A stretch of 64,000 nt of DNA from Multivorans sp965116445 (GCA_965116445.1 OZ220688.1:3410001-3474000), one strand, 5' to 3'. Positions 17,403 to 26,178 are shown, counted from the first letter of the stretch. The notes: a model not told the origin generated them from the letters alone. Made by a program: numbers and translations.

Positions 17403-17658
17403 CGTCGGTTCTCTCTGACGATGTCGGTCATGCGGCCTCCGCCGCGCAGGCGCGCCAGGGGCTTGATTTCCGTCAGCTTCCCTTTGCCCGGCAGAATGAC
17501 GACCTCCTGGGTCGACTCGGATGTCCTGGGTTTCGGCACGATCCGTGCGATCCGGTGCTCGCCGTTCATCAGGTCGAGAGTCGTGCCCTGCTCAACTTCC
17601 TCCAGGCAGCCGTTCAGATCGGCCTTGATCTCGTTCTCTCGTTCTCTCGTTCTCTCAT
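17399..17658 (-). pseudogene. Phd/YefM-type antitoxin, out of frame through an octamer repeat
   Basis: The coding part reads EIKADLNGCLEEVEQGTTLD, RIARIVPKP and ends LRGGGRMTDIVRENRR, a Phd-type antitoxin. The ATG at 17658 has GGAG eight bases upstream, but three copies of an 8-bp unit just behind it put that start out of frame, so translation would end after 14 codons. With two copies (or five) the frame would be restored. In the present state the antitoxin body is only open as an extension of a longer upstream frame that begins at 17845. It could be a phase-variable or simply a broken gene. Confidence 0.6.
17631..17654. repeat. Three-unit octanucleotide repeat
   Basis: TCGTTCTC occurs three times in a row on the plus strand, directly behind the probable antitoxin start codon on the minus strand. 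Unit number decides the reading frame because eight is not a multiple of three. Confidence 0.9.
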
Positions 17659-17699
17659 GCTTGTTTCTCCATCCTCGGCGAGCAGGTTGGCCTCTTGCG

Positions 17700-17780
17700 G
17701 GCCGGAGGAGACCGGTCCAACCGGACACGCTGTTGTCGACGATGAAGAGGGCGCGGCCCTTGGCGTCAGCGGTCATGACG
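17700..17780 (-). pseudogene. N-terminal scrap resembling PLD-helicase defence proteins
   Basis: The minus strand reads MTADAKGRALFIVDNSVSGW and then loses sense. FIVDNS followed by W and a leucine-rich helix is how several defence-island helicases with a phospholipase D-like N-terminus begin. The fragment is about 25 codons and embedded in toxin-antitoxin debris. The assignment rests on a short motif only. Confidence 0.3.
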
Positions 17781-17841
17781 GGTCCTGTCCTGCGTCGTTG
17801 GGGCGTTGAGGCGGGGTTGGTTCGCGATGGGGATTCTTCTC

Positions 17842-18075
17842 TCATGGCCAGTCGTTCAGGGAACGTTGCACGTCCTCGTTGGTGATCGTCTTGCCACCGG
17901 GAGTCACGGCAAACACCGTCGCGTCCCCCTCCTCTTTAGCGGCACAGGTAGTTCTGAGTCCTCGCCGTGCCAGTTCCGACAGGGCGCTGCCCAAGCTGGT
18001 GCGCCGTCGAGCCGCCAGAGCCTCGGCCGCGGCTAGGACATCCGGGTCAATGTCTGCCGTCAACGTGGTCCGCAT
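17842..18075 (-). CDS. VapB/CopG-type antitoxin
   Basis: The 77-residue protein starts MRTTLTADIDPDVLAAAEAL and continues RRRTSLGSALSELARRGL, the usual ribbon-helix-helix antitoxin opening. It has a C-terminal toxin-binding tail ending ITNEDVQRSLNDWP. The stop overlaps the next minus-strand ATG (ATGA), as in a toxin-antitoxin operon, but the downstream frame holds only fragments and no PIN toxin. It is therefore an orphan antitoxin. Its start region is shared with the dispersed repeat at 7840-8055. Confidence 0.72.
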   Translation of the reverse strand: MRTTLTADIDPDVLAAAEALAARRRTSLGSALSELARRGLRTTCAAKEEGDATVFAVTPGGKTITNEDVQRSLNDWP

Positions 18076-18280
18076 TCGGGCATCATGACAGCAGGGCTCC
18101 CTGAGCCCCTGATCGCCGCCGTTGGCAGCTGTGTCTCGTGGGTGAACTCGTTCGAGCAGCGATTCCCGCGTGGCGGACCACTTTCTCCAGCGGAGTCAGA
18201 CGAAGGTCGGCCTCGTCGAGCCGGCGATCACGGCTGCGTAGCCGGACCGTCGCCAGACGGTTGGCGTTCCTGCCGATCGT
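18065..18280. repeat. Dispersed repeat, copy 2 (defence-gene remnant)
   Basis: This is the second copy of the block at 7840-8055. On the minus strand it holds a decayed form of the same protein end (ANRLA and DLRLTPLEKVVRHA) followed by the start of the VapB-type antitoxin. It fills most of the 275-bp gap between the antitoxin and the Mrr-like gene. Confidence 0.75.
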
Positions 18281-18350
18281 TGGCTACTATCTCATCCTCG
18301 GTCCTAGACTGCCGACTTCGTCGGGGGCCATGTGGGTGAGGGAGGAATTG

Positions 18351-19358
18351 ATGCAGAGGAACATCTGGGTCGTTCGTGCCGGTAGTGGTGGCGTGCTGGC
18401 TGGTGACTTCGAGGAGAGGAAGATCGTCGCTATCGACTTTTCGTTCAGGAGGGACGTTGCGCGCCTTGGGTCCCAAGGTGCTCTTCGCTTGGAGTTGGAG
18501 CGAGAGCACCCGACCATGAAGAAGGGCCGGTTGGTCAACTGGGCCAGCCAACTCCACAAGTTCGCCAACGACCTTAGCGAGGGTGACCTGGTCCTGACAC
18601 CGGTAGCCGAGACGCGAGAAATCATGATCGGAACTTGTGCCGGGGGCTACGAGTTTCGGCCGAACGAGCAACTTCCGCACGTGCGGCGGGTGACGTGGTG
18701 CAGGTGGAGGATCTCTCGGGACGACCTGACAGAAAGGGCGAAACGGAGCGCTGGTAGCAGCTTGACGCTGTTCTCGCTGAACGAGCACGGCGAGGAGATT
18801 GAGACGTTGGTGGTGGCAGATGAAGACGGAGGCGGATTCCGGGCGCAATCGGAGAAGGACGAGGAGTACTCGACTCTTGAGTGGTATGAGGAGGTTCGCG
18901 GTCAGTCCGAGGAGTTGATCTCGGATCGAATCGCACGCATGGACCCGTTCGAGTTCGAGGAACTCGTCGCCGCGCTACTCCGGGCCATGGGCTATCACGC
19001 AGCGCGGACCCCGAGCGGCCCTGACCGGGGCGTCGATGTGATCGCTCAGTCTGACGCGCTCGGACTCGATGCACCGCGGATCAAGGTGCAAGTCAAGCAG
19101 CGGAACAAACGAGCAAGTCGAGACGAGGTGAGCAGTTTGGTGGGAACGCTTCGGCAGCCGGAGAGAGGGCTCTTCGTTTCGACTGGCGGCTTTTCTCAGC
19201 AGGCGCTGCTCGAGGCCGAGCGAGCCCCGGAAGGCGTGGCGGTCAGGACACTGAACCGGGACGAGTTCATCGGCCTCTTGACGAGGTACTACGAGGCGTT
19301 GGAGCCGGAAGCTCGCGCGACGATTCCGCTGAAGAGGGTATTCATCCCCGTGGACTAA
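18351..19358 (+). CDS. Mrr-like restriction endonuclease
   Basis: The 335-residue protein ends in a restriction-endonuclease (Mrr_cat) domain at about 190-300: ARMDPFEFEELVAALLRAMG, then SGPDRGVDVIAQSD, IKVQVKQRNK and LFVSTGGFSQQALLEAER. The catalytic set is Glu/Asp plus Q-x-K, the Mrr variant of PD-(D/E)XK. The N-terminal ~180 residues begin MQRNIWVVRAGSGG, the form of the N-domain found in many Mrr-like proteins. Mrr enzymes cut methylated foreign DNA. The ATG at 18351 was preferred over upstream in-frame starts because GGGAGGA lies five bases before it. No methyltransferase is adjacent, which fits a modification-dependent enzyme. Confidence 0.85.
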   Translation: MQRNIWVVRAGSGGVLAGDFEERKIVAIDFSFRRDVARLGSQGALRLELEREHPTMKKGRLVNWASQLHKFANDLSEGDLVLTPVAETREIMIGTCAGGYEFRPNEQLPHVRRVTWCRWRISRDDLTERAKRSAGSSLTLFSLNEHGEEIETLVVADEDGGGFRAQSEKDEEYSTLEWYEEVRGQSEELISDRIARMDPFEFEELVAALLRAMGYHAARTPSGPDRGVDVIAQSDALGLDAPRIKVQVKQRNKRASRDEVSSLVGTLRQPERGLFVSTGGFSQQALLEAERAPEGVAVRTLNRDEFIGLLTRYYEALEPEARATIPLKRVFIPVD

Positions 19359-19385
19359 CCGGGTTGGTGGCTACGGCGCCGCGCC

Positions 19386-20396
19386 CTACCAGCGCGGTCG
19401 CGTGCTCACATAGGCCGGGTCGTCCGTCAGTTGAACGACCTCGCCCGTCTCGATCTCGATCTTCCAGATCTCCCAGTTCCCGGAGCGGTCCGACTCGAAG
19501 ACGATCCAGCGGCCGTCGCGGGAGAACCAGGGATGGCCGTCGTTCGCGCCGGAGATGGTCAGGCGGCGTGGGTTCGAGCCGTCGATGTCGGCGAGGAAGA
19601 TGTCGTCCGTCGGGCCGGTGCGGTTCGTCTGCCAAGCGATCGTCCGGCCGTCGGGTGAGACCGCGGGCCGGCGATGGCGGTGCTCGCGGTCGGTGAGGGC
19701 GGTGTAGGTGCCCTGGCCGTAGCCGTCGAAGCGGATGATCGCGATCTCCATCCGCCGCTCGCCGTTCTCGGGCTCGCTCTCGGCCTGGAACAGGACCGCG
19801 CGGTTGAGGCCGACGCCGTTGCCCACGTCGAGCGCCGTGGTGACCGACGCGTCGAGGCGGCGATTGCCGAACTCGGTGATCAGCCCCTTGTTGAATCCGT
19901 CGCCCTCAGGACAGTTCCGGGCGTAGGTGAGCTGCCGGGTGATCGGCGAGATGCTCGCGTGGTGGACGGCGCAGCCTTCGACCTCCCGCAGCACTTCGCG
20001 CTCGCCGGTCGCGAGACTCTCGCGGAAGATCCGGGCGCCGGCCTCGACGCCGGCGTCGGCGTCGGTGAACTCGGCGTAGACCACGCTCTGGAGGTCGAAG
20101 GTCAGGGACGGGTGGTCCAGATGCTGAGGGACGCCCCTGCGCACCAGACGAACTCCGCTGCCGTCTCCCTCCATGATCCAGATGTCCGCGCCGCCGTAGA
20201 AGCCGGGGACGGTCGGCGTGGCGCCGGTGTTCGCGAAGCGCTGGAAGACGATCGGAGCCGTGAACTCCGGCTCCGCCGCCACGGCCGACGAAGCGCCGGC
20301 GGCCTCGCCCGATGGAGGCGACCCGTCGGCGCCACAGCCGAGCACCGTCGCCGCGAGAATCAGAGATGCGACGACGGTGGCCGGCGAAGGGTTCAC
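19386..20396 (-). CDS. TolB-like WD40/PD40 propeller lipoprotein
   Basis: The 336-residue protein has a lipoprotein signal (LILAATVLGCGADG, lipid on the Cys near residue 21). A beta-propeller with PD40-type blades follows, such as AVSPDGRTIAWQTNRTGPTD, DIFLADIDGSNPRRLT, PWFSRDGRWIVFESDRSGN and WEIWKIEIETGEVVQLTD. These blades are shared by TolB and peptidase propellers, but no peptidase domain follows. It should sit in the periplasm as a binding or scaffold protein. Its start overlaps the end of the upstream cytochrome gene by four bases (ATGA), so the two are an operon and may work together. Confidence 0.82.
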   Translation of the reverse strand: MNPSPATVVASLILAATVLGCGADGSPPSGEAAGASSAVAAEPEFTAPIVFQRFANTGATPTVPGFYGGADIWIMEGDGSGVRLVRRGVPQHLDHPSLTFDLQSVVYAEFTDADAGVEAGARIFRESLATGEREVLREVEGCAVHHASISPITRQLTYARNCPEGDGFNKGLITEFGNRRLDASVTTALDVGNGVGLNRAVLFQAESEPENGERRMEIAIIRFDGYGQGTYTALTDREHRHRRPAVSPDGRTIAWQTNRTGPTDDIFLADIDGSNPRRLTISGANDGHPWFSRDGRWIVFESDRSGNWEIWKIEIETGEVVQLTDDPAYVSTRPRW

Positions 20397-21634
20397 TGCC
20401 CGGCGGGGCCCGCCGGGGTCGCTGCCTTGGCGGCGCCGCTATCGGCGACGACGTAGTCGATAAAGCCGATCAGCATCTCGTCGGTCGAGTCGGCACCCCA
20501 CCTGACGTCCACGGTCGGATCCGGGTTGGACGGGTTCTCGGCCGAGTTGTCGAACGAAGCCCGCACCTCGATCCGCGTGCCGGCGGGGAGCCGGAGGGGC
20601 TCGGCCAGGTCGTAGGACGTCTGCCAGTTGAAGTCGTAGCGGCTGACGCTGAGCAGCTCCCGCTGCTCGCCGCCTGGCAGGAAGGCGGTGTAGGTCATCG
20701 ACTTGCCGCGGTAGTGCATGTGGGGCGTGAAAGAGCGGACCACGACGTCCTGGTCGAAGACGTGGGTCGCCTGCGCCCGGTAGTCCGCTTCGCCGGCGGG
20801 GATGTTGAACCTGTTGTTCACGATCCAGAGGTTGATGATCTCCCTCTCGACCTCTTCCGGCTCCGCGAACCAGAGGGCGACGCGGGTTCTGTCGGTCGCC
20901 GCCGTGCCGTTCGGATGGTAGTGGAAGTCGCCGATCAGGTTGCGTCCCTTCGGCAGCAGGCGGCCGGTTCCGGGCGGGAAGTGCTGTGGGCTGATGCCAG
21001 CGCCCCAGGCGCCGACCCAGCCTTCCTGGACCGGGTTGTTGGCGCCGGCCCGCCAGAGGATGAAGTGGTGAAGCACTGTGCGATCGCCGGCCTGGACCTC
21101 GACGGCGCGGATCCAGCGGTCCTCGTCGAACCCGGTCTTGATCGGGATGTCGAGGAACTCGTCCGGCCCATCTGCGGCCACCTCGTGGGGATCGAACTCG
21201 TACACCCAGTCCGGCTCGCCGAACGTCCACTCGCTGGCCTTCTCCGGCTCCGCGTAGACGGGCTCGTCACCCTCGCCGCGGGGCGCGCCGTTCGCGGCCC
21301 AGCGGGTGATCGCCGCGATCTCGTCTTCGCTCAGGCTGATGTCATTCGCCCAGGGTCCGTAGCCCTGGTCGGCGTCCCAGGGCGGCATGTCCCTGTTCTC
21401 GACCGCCCGGGCGATCGACCGCGCCCACGGCCGCGCCTCGCGGTACGTGCGCAGCGACATCGGTCCGATCTCGTCGGGCTGATGGCAGGAGGCGCAGTTC
21501 GCGTGGAGGATCGGCGCCACGTCGTCGACGAAGGTGGGCTGGTCCAGGTTGACGCCGGCGGCGATGGCCGGCGCCAGAAGAAGGACGGCCGCGACGTCGG
21601 CCACGAGGCGAATCGGGCGGTGAGTTCGGTTCAT
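20393..21634 (-). CDS. Cytochrome c / copper monooxygenase-like fusion protein (paralogue 1)
   Basis: The 413-residue protein has a signal peptide, one CASCH heme c motif near residue 45 and a C-terminal region like copper type II ascorbate-dependent monooxygenases. Possible copper ligands are the HH pair in VLHHFILW, the His in GDFHYHPNG, HMH in TPHMHYRGK and the Met in DEMLIGF, which follow the order known in peptidylglycine hydroxylase. If so, it hydroxylates an unknown substrate in the periplasm with electrons from its own heme. The ATG is preceded by GGAG. It is followed by the propeller lipoprotein in the same operon and is paralogous to the next gene upstream (21702-23273). Confidence 0.8.
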   Translation of the reverse strand: MNRTHRPIRLVADVAAVLLLAPAIAAGVNLDQPTFVDDVAPILHANCASCHQPDEIGPMSLRTYREARPWARSIARAVENRDMPPWDADQGYGPWANDISLSEDEIAAITRWAANGAPRGEGDEPVYAEPEKASEWTFGEPDWVYEFDPHEVAADGPDEFLDIPIKTGFDEDRWIRAVEVQAGDRTVLHHFILWRAGANNPVQEGWVGAWGAGISPQHFPPGTGRLLPKGRNLIGDFHYHPNGTAATDRTRVALWFAEPEEVEREIINLWIVNNRFNIPAGEADYRAQATHVFDQDVVVRSFTPHMHYRGKSMTYTAFLPGGEQRELLSVSRYDFNWQTSYDLAEPLRLPAGTRIEVRASFDNSAENPSNPDPTVDVRWGADSTDEMLIGFIDYVVADSGAAKAATPAGPAGQ

Positions 21635-21701
21635 CGTGTGTTCTCCGGAACTGTTCGAATGGTGCTCGGATTGTACCCGGGGATAGGCCCCCACGCTGTT
21701 T

Positions 21702-23273
21702 CTACCCGGTCGGCAGGGTGGACGGCGTTTCGTTCTCGGCCGGCGTGCCGACGATCTCGCCCGGTCCCATGTCCATCCGCAGCGTGCCGTCCTTCTGGAT
21801 GGAACCCTTGAGTTCCATCGTGTTGCCGGGCGTCTGCGCGGTGGCGGTCACGTCGTTGCCGTCCCAGACGATGTCTACGATCGGCGCCGGCAGGACGAGC
21901 GTGCCGAACTGGACGAACCAGCCGCCCGGGACGCCGCCGCGGGGCAGGAGCATCGCCGTGGGCTCGGGACCCTTTCCGGGCTCGCGCTGGACGTCGAATC
22001 GCCACGCCTGGCCGGGGTGGGTCTGGGCCAGTTCCGCCAGCTTGGCGATGACCGGGCTTGCCGCCTTGGGGCTCACGCCCTCGGCGGCCACGAAGTCGAC
22101 GAAGCCGATCAGCATCTCGTCCGTCGAGTCCGTGCCCCAGGTCACGTCGGTCGTCGGATCGGGGTTGTTCGGGTTGTCGGCCGAGTTGTCCCAGTGAGCG
22201 GTGACCTCGATCCGGGTGCCGGCCGGCAGAGCGACAGGCTCGACGAACTCGTAGCCGGTCTGCCAGTTGAAGTCGAAGCGGCTGACGCTGAGCAAGTCCA
22301 TCTCGTCGCCGTTCGGCAGGAACGCGGTGTAGTTCGCGTTCTTGCCGCGGTAGTGCATGTGGGGCGTCAGCGACCGGACCACGACGTCCTCGGTGAAGAC
22401 GTGGTTGGCACGCGCCTCGTAGTTCGGGTCGCCGGCGGGAATCTTGAACGTGGAGTTCATGACCCAGAGGTTGATCAGTTCCTTCTCTACCTCCTCCGGC
22501 TCGGCGAACCAGATGCCGATCCGGGTCTTGTCGGTCGACGCTGTGCCGTTCGGGTGGTAGTGGAAGTCGCCAAGCAGGTTCTGGCCCGCGGGCACCAGCC
22601 GTGCCGTACCGGCCGGGAACGTGTTCGGCGCGGCGCCGGCGGCCCAGGCGTCGATCCAGGCGTCCTGGATGTCGCTTCCCGGCGCGGTGCGCCAGAGGAT
22701 GAAGTGGTGGACCACTTCGCGGTCGCCAGGCTGCACCTCGACGGCCTTGATCCAGCGGTCCTGGTCCCAGCCGGTCTCGACCGGGATCATCGCGAACTCG
22801 TCGGGTCCGTCCGCGGCGACGGCGAAGGGATCGAACTCGTAGACCCAGTCCGGTTCGCCGAAGGCCCACTCGGCGGCGCTTGCCGGAGGCTGGTAGATGG
22901 GTTCGTCTCCGTCGCCGCGGGGAGCGCCGCTGCCCGCCCAGCGGGTGATCGCCTCGATCTCCGCGTCGCTCAGGGAGATGTCGTTCGTGAAGGGTCCGTA
23001 GCCCGGGTCGGCGTCCCAGGGCGGCATGTCGCGGTTCTCGACCGCTCGGGCGATCGAGCGCGCCCAGGGCCGTACCTCGCGGTAGGTGCGCAGCGCCATG
23101 GGTGCGATTTCCTCGGGTCGATGGCAGGAAGCGCAGTTCTCATGGAGGATCGGCGCGATGTCGTCGACGAACGTGGGCTGGTCCACGTTCAGGGCGAGGC
23201 TGGCGGCGGGGATGGCGAGCACCGCGACGGTGGCGACCGTTGCGGCGCGGCGGAGCAGGGGGATCCGGTTCAT
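21702..23273 (-). CDS. Cytochrome c / copper monooxygenase-like fusion protein (paralogue 2)
   Basis: The 523-residue protein is colinear with the downstream paralogue: signal peptide, CASCH heme motif near residue 49, MPPWDADPGYGPF, VVHHFILW, GDFHYHPNG, TPHMHYRGK and DEMLIGFVDF. It adds ~100 C-terminal residues (about 420-523) containing GGWFVQFGTLVLPAP and LKGSIQKDGTLRMDMGPGE that the shorter copy lacks. All candidate copper ligands are kept, so both copies should be functional. The start has an AGGAGAG eight bases upstream. The 67-bp gap to paralogue 1 suggests a tandem duplication within one transcription unit. The substrate is unknown. Confidence 0.8.
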   Translation of the reverse strand: MNRIPLLRRAATVATVAVLAIPAASLALNVDQPTFVDDIAPILHENCASCHRPEEIAPMALRTYREVRPWARSIARAVENRDMPPWDADPGYGPFTNDISLSDAEIEAITRWAGSGAPRGDGDEPIYQPPASAAEWAFGEPDWVYEFDPFAVAADGPDEFAMIPVETGWDQDRWIKAVEVQPGDREVVHHFILWRTAPGSDIQDAWIDAWAAGAAPNTFPAGTARLVPAGQNLLGDFHYHPNGTASTDKTRIGIWFAEPEEVEKELINLWVMNSTFKIPAGDPNYEARANHVFTEDVVVRSLTPHMHYRGKNANYTAFLPNGDEMDLLSVSRFDFNWQTGYEFVEPVALPAGTRIEVTAHWDNSADNPNNPDPTTDVTWGTDSTDEMLIGFVDFVAAEGVSPKAASPVIAKLAELAQTHPGQAWRFDVQREPGKGPEPTAMLLPRGGVPGGWFVQFGTLVLPAPIVDIVWDGNDVTATAQTPGNTMELKGSIQKDGTLRMDMGPGEIVGTPAENETPSTLPTG

Positions 23274-23450
23274 GACTCTCCTCGAACGCGGCGCTTGTCG
23301 TGTTCACGGAAACACGGCGGCCGCCGGCTGCGTTTACAGCTCAGGGTGTTCCACTCGGTGACTAAGGTGATTTCGACAGTACCCCACTGTACGGCGCTCG
23401 GAGCTTCGGGTTTCGGCTTCCGGGCGAAACGCGGTGTTACGCTCCATCCC

Positions 23451-24395
23451 ATGTTTTCGGTCGAATCGGCACGCGGGCGGGGCTTCTTTCGGACAGCGGG
23501 TCCGCGTACCTCGACCCTGCGCAGCCGGAGGTCTTCTGGCTGCCGGTTTCTGACCTTGCGGGCCGGATGCCGGCCAGAGGCCCGGCGCACCCGGTCCTTC
23601 GCACTGGCCGTAGTTGTCGTCGCGTCGAGCCTCTGGTCGGCCGACAACCTGGCCGCCCAGAACGTGCTCTCCAGGGCGCTTCAGGATCGCGTTCAGGAGA
23701 ATCCGCACACGACCGAGGCGGACGTCGAGGCGGGCGCCCGGGTGTTCGAGCGCAGTTGCTCGCTCTGCCACGGCGCGGGCGGCGCCGGCGGCGACGGGCC
23801 CGACCTGACCCGCGGCGTATTCCGTCACGGCAGCAGCGACGCCGCCCTGTTCCGCAACATCCTGACCGGCATCCCGAACACCGGCATGGGCGGCATCTAC
23901 CAGCCGGACAAGTCGATCTGGCAGGTCGTGTCCTACGTGCGCTCGCTCAGCCGGGGCGGCGGCGAGGAGGAAGTGCCGGGCGATCCGCGACGGGGCCGGA
24001 TGCTGTACATGAGCCGCGGCTCCTGCTCTGATTGCCACCGTCTGAACGGCTCGGGCGGTCGCCTTGGCCCCGACCTGAGCGACCTGGGCTGGCGTCGGGC
24101 GCCCGACCACATCCGCGCTTCGATCGCGGAGCCCTCGGAGTCGATCGACCGCGGGTACCGGACGGTCGAGGTCAGGACGAACAGCGGCGGCATCGTGCGC
24201 GGGGTGCTGCGCAACGAGGATCGCTACTCGATCCAGCTCTTCGACGAGTTCGAGAACCTCAGGTCCTTCCAGAAGGCGGACCTGGCGGGAATCGACAAAC
24301 CGGAAGAGTCGTTGATGCCGCCACTTGGCAGCTTCTTCCGCGGCCGCGATCTGGACGATCTGGTGGCCTACCTCTACTCGCTGCGGCCGGAGTAA
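23451..24395 (+). CDS. Di-heme cytochrome c, probable partner of the PQQ dehydrogenase
   Basis: The 314-residue product has two heme c motifs, CSLCHGAGG near residue 104 and CSDCHRLNG near 195. Possible axial Met residues are in GIPNTGMGGIY and in ESLMPPLGS. The second half resembles heme-binding domains of Planctomycete and Acidobacterial dehydrogenases. A signal-type helix (FALAVVVVASSLW) starts only at about residue 49, after a basic stretch that coincides with a REP-like palindrome. The true start may therefore be different from the ATG given, although no better one is visible. It ends three bases before the PQQ dehydrogenase start, so the two form an operon and electrons likely pass from the dehydrogenase to this cytochrome. 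Confidence 0.8.
   Translation: MFSVESARGRGFFRTAGPRTSTLRSRRSSGCRFLTLRAGCRPEARRTRSFALAVVVVASSLWSADNLAAQNVLSRALQDRVQENPHTTEADVEAGARVFERSCSLCHGAGGAGGDGPDLTRGVFRHGSSDAALFRNILTGIPNTGMGGIYQPDKSIWQVVSYVRSLSRGGGEEEVPGDPRRGRMLYMSRGSCSDCHRLNGSGGRLGPDLSDLGWRRAPDHIRASIAEPSESIDRGYRTVEVRTNSGGIVRGVLRNEDRYSIQLFDEFENLRSFQKADLAGIDKPEESLMPPLGSFFRGRDLDDLVAYLYSLRPE
23560..23602. repeat. REP-like element A inside a signal-peptide n-region
   Basis: GGCCGGATGCCGGCC and the nearby CGGCGCACCCGG match family A in reverse orientation. The element is read in frame as GCRPEARRTRS, directly before the hydrophobic core of the cytochrome signal peptide. Confidence 0.5.
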
Positions 24396-24397
24396 TC

Positions 24398-26134
24398 GTG
24401 ATCACAAACACAGGAACCGCCGATGTGTCATCCGTGCGTCCGATGACGGACGCACGGACTGTTTCACGGGTGGCGCGGGGTCGAGCCGCCCGGGTTCGGC
24501 GCAGGGCGCTTCCTCTCAGGAAGCCGTTCGGTCTTGTCGCTGTTGCGGCGATTCTGTTCGTGGCCGGCGGCGTCTCCGTCTCCGCCCAGACGGAAGTGTC
24601 CTACGAGCGGCTCGAGGCCGCCGCTGACGAGCCGGGCAACTGGCTCATGTACTCGGGTCAGTTCAACAGCCAGCGCTTCAGCCGGCTCGACGAGATCGAT
24701 CGTTCGAACGCGGCGAAGCTCCAGCTCCGATGGGTCCATCAGATGCCGACGCTGGGTCGGTTGGAAACGACGCCGCTCGTGATCGACGAAGTGATGTACG
24801 CGACGACGGCCGACAACGTCGTCATCGCGCTCGACGCGCGTACCGGCCGGCGGTACTGGTCCTACGCTCACGAGCTGCCGGACCAGCTCGCCCTATGCTG
24901 CGGCAAGCAGAACCGGGGCGTGTCCATTCGCGGCGACCGGCTCTACATGGGCACGATCGACGCGCACCTGGTCTCCCTGGACGCGAAGACCGGCGCGGTG
25001 ATCTGGGACACGGAGGTGGGCAGCCCGCGCACGGGGCAGTCGATCACCGCCGCGCCGATGGTCATCCGCGATCTGGTGATCACAGGCATCGGCGGCGGCG
25101 AGTACGGCATCCGCGGATTCCTCGACGCCTACGATGCGGACACGGGCGAGCTCCGTTGGCGCACGTACACGATTCCCGGGCCCGGCGAACCCGGCAACGA
25201 AACCTGGGAGGGCGACTCCTGGAAGACGGGCGGCGCGCCGACCTGGATGACGGGCTCCTACGACCCCGATCTCGACCTCCTCTACTGGGGAACCGGCAAT
25301 CCGGGGCCGGACTGGAACGGAGAGGTCCGCGAGGGCGACAACCTGCACTCGGACTCGGTACTGGCAATCCGTCCGGACACGGGAGAGATCGTCTGGACCT
25401 TCCAGTTCACGCCGCACGACGTTCACGACTGGGACGCCTGCCAGGTGCCGATCCTGTTCGACGCGGAGTACCAGGGCGAGCAGCGCAAGCTGATGGCCTT
25501 CGCCAACCGGAACGCCTTCTTCTACCTGCTGGATCGCGAGACCGGCGAGTTCCTGTTCGCGAGGGAGTTCGCGCGCCAGACCTGGGCCGAGGGGATCGAT
25601 CAGGAAACCGGCCGGCCAATCCGTGTTCCGAACATGTTTCCGAGCGAGGAGGGAACCCTCGTCGCGCCGACGATCGGGGGCGCCGCGAACTGGTTTTCGC
25701 CCAGCTATAGCCCCGACACCGGCCTCTTCTACATCCAGGCCTACGACGCGGAGATGCTCTACTACATGGCCGAGGCCGAGTACGAGGAGGGCGAACTCTT
25801 CGTCGGCGGCTACGGCAAGGCGGCGGGGCCCGGCGACCAGTACACGAGCGCGGTGCGGGCGATCGATCCGCTGACCGGCGATCGCGAGTGGGAGTACCAG
25901 GTGCAGCCCCGGTCCACCTCCGGCCTGCTCGCCACGAAGGGGGCACTGGTGTTCGGCGGCAGCGTGGCCGGCATCTTCTACGCCCTCGATGCGGAGACCG
26001 GCGAGGAGCTCTGGCATCGCCGCCTCGGCGGCAACGTCTTCGCGGCGCCGATCAGCTACGAGGCGGGCGGGCAGCAGCATGTGACGATCGCCGCCGGCCG
26101 GGCGCTGTTCACGTTCGCGCTGCCGGCGGAGTAA
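24398..26134 (+). CDS. PQQ-dependent alcohol dehydrogenase-like quinoprotein
   Basis: The 578-residue protein shows the quinoprotein alcohol dehydrogenase fold: WLMYSGQFNSQRFSRLDEID, the LALCCGKQNRG segment with adjacent cysteines that normally form the disulfide over PQQ, NETWEGDSWKTGGAPTWMTG, YWGTGNPGPDWNG and FTPHDVHDWDACQVP. It oxidises an alcohol or aldehyde in the periplasm and likely passes electrons to the cytochrome encoded just upstream. The GTG at 24398 has GGAG five bases before it and lies three bases after the cytochrome stop. An ATG at 24443 is an alternative but has no such signal. Between the GTG and the export signal (FGLVAVAAILFVAGG) lies a family B palindromic element read in frame. 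Confidence 0.85.
   Translation: MITNTGTADVSSVRPMTDARTVSRVARGRAARVRRRALPLRKPFGLVAVAAILFVAGGVSVSAQTEVSYERLEAAADEPGNWLMYSGQFNSQRFSRLDEIDRSNAAKLQLRWVHQMPTLGRLETTPLVIDEVMYATTADNVVIALDARTGRRYWSYAHELPDQLALCCGKQNRGVSIRGDRLYMGTIDAHLVSLDAKTGAVIWDTEVGSPRTGQSITAAPMVIRDLVITGIGGGEYGIRGFLDAYDADTGELRWRTYTIPGPGEPGNETWEGDSWKTGGAPTWMTGSYDPDLDLLYWGTGNPGPDWNGEVREGDNLHSDSVLAIRPDTGEIVWTFQFTPHDVHDWDACQVPILFDAEYQGEQRKLMAFANRNAFFYLLDRETGEFLFAREFARQTWAEGIDQETGRPIRVPNMFPSEEGTLVAPTIGGAANWFSPSYSPDTGLFYIQAYDAEMLYYMAEAEYEEGELFVGGYGKAAGPGDQYTSAVRAIDPLTGDREWEYQVQPRSTSGLLATKGALVFGGSVAGIFYALDAETGEELWHRRLGGNVFAAPISYEAGGQQHVTIAAGRALFTFALPAE
24424..24495. repeat. REP-like element B inside an N-terminal coding region
   Basis: The element contains GCGTCCGATGACGGACGC (7-bp stem, ATGA loop) and a second GTGGCGCGG...CCGCC palindrome. 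It is closely matched at 60957-61030 and loosely at 38262-38341. Here it encodes part of the n-region of the PQQ dehydrogenase. Confidence 0.75.
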
Positions 26135-26178
26135 GGGGTGGAGTCGTCCGAACGCGTTGAGAGCCGTGGGAAGTCGGC

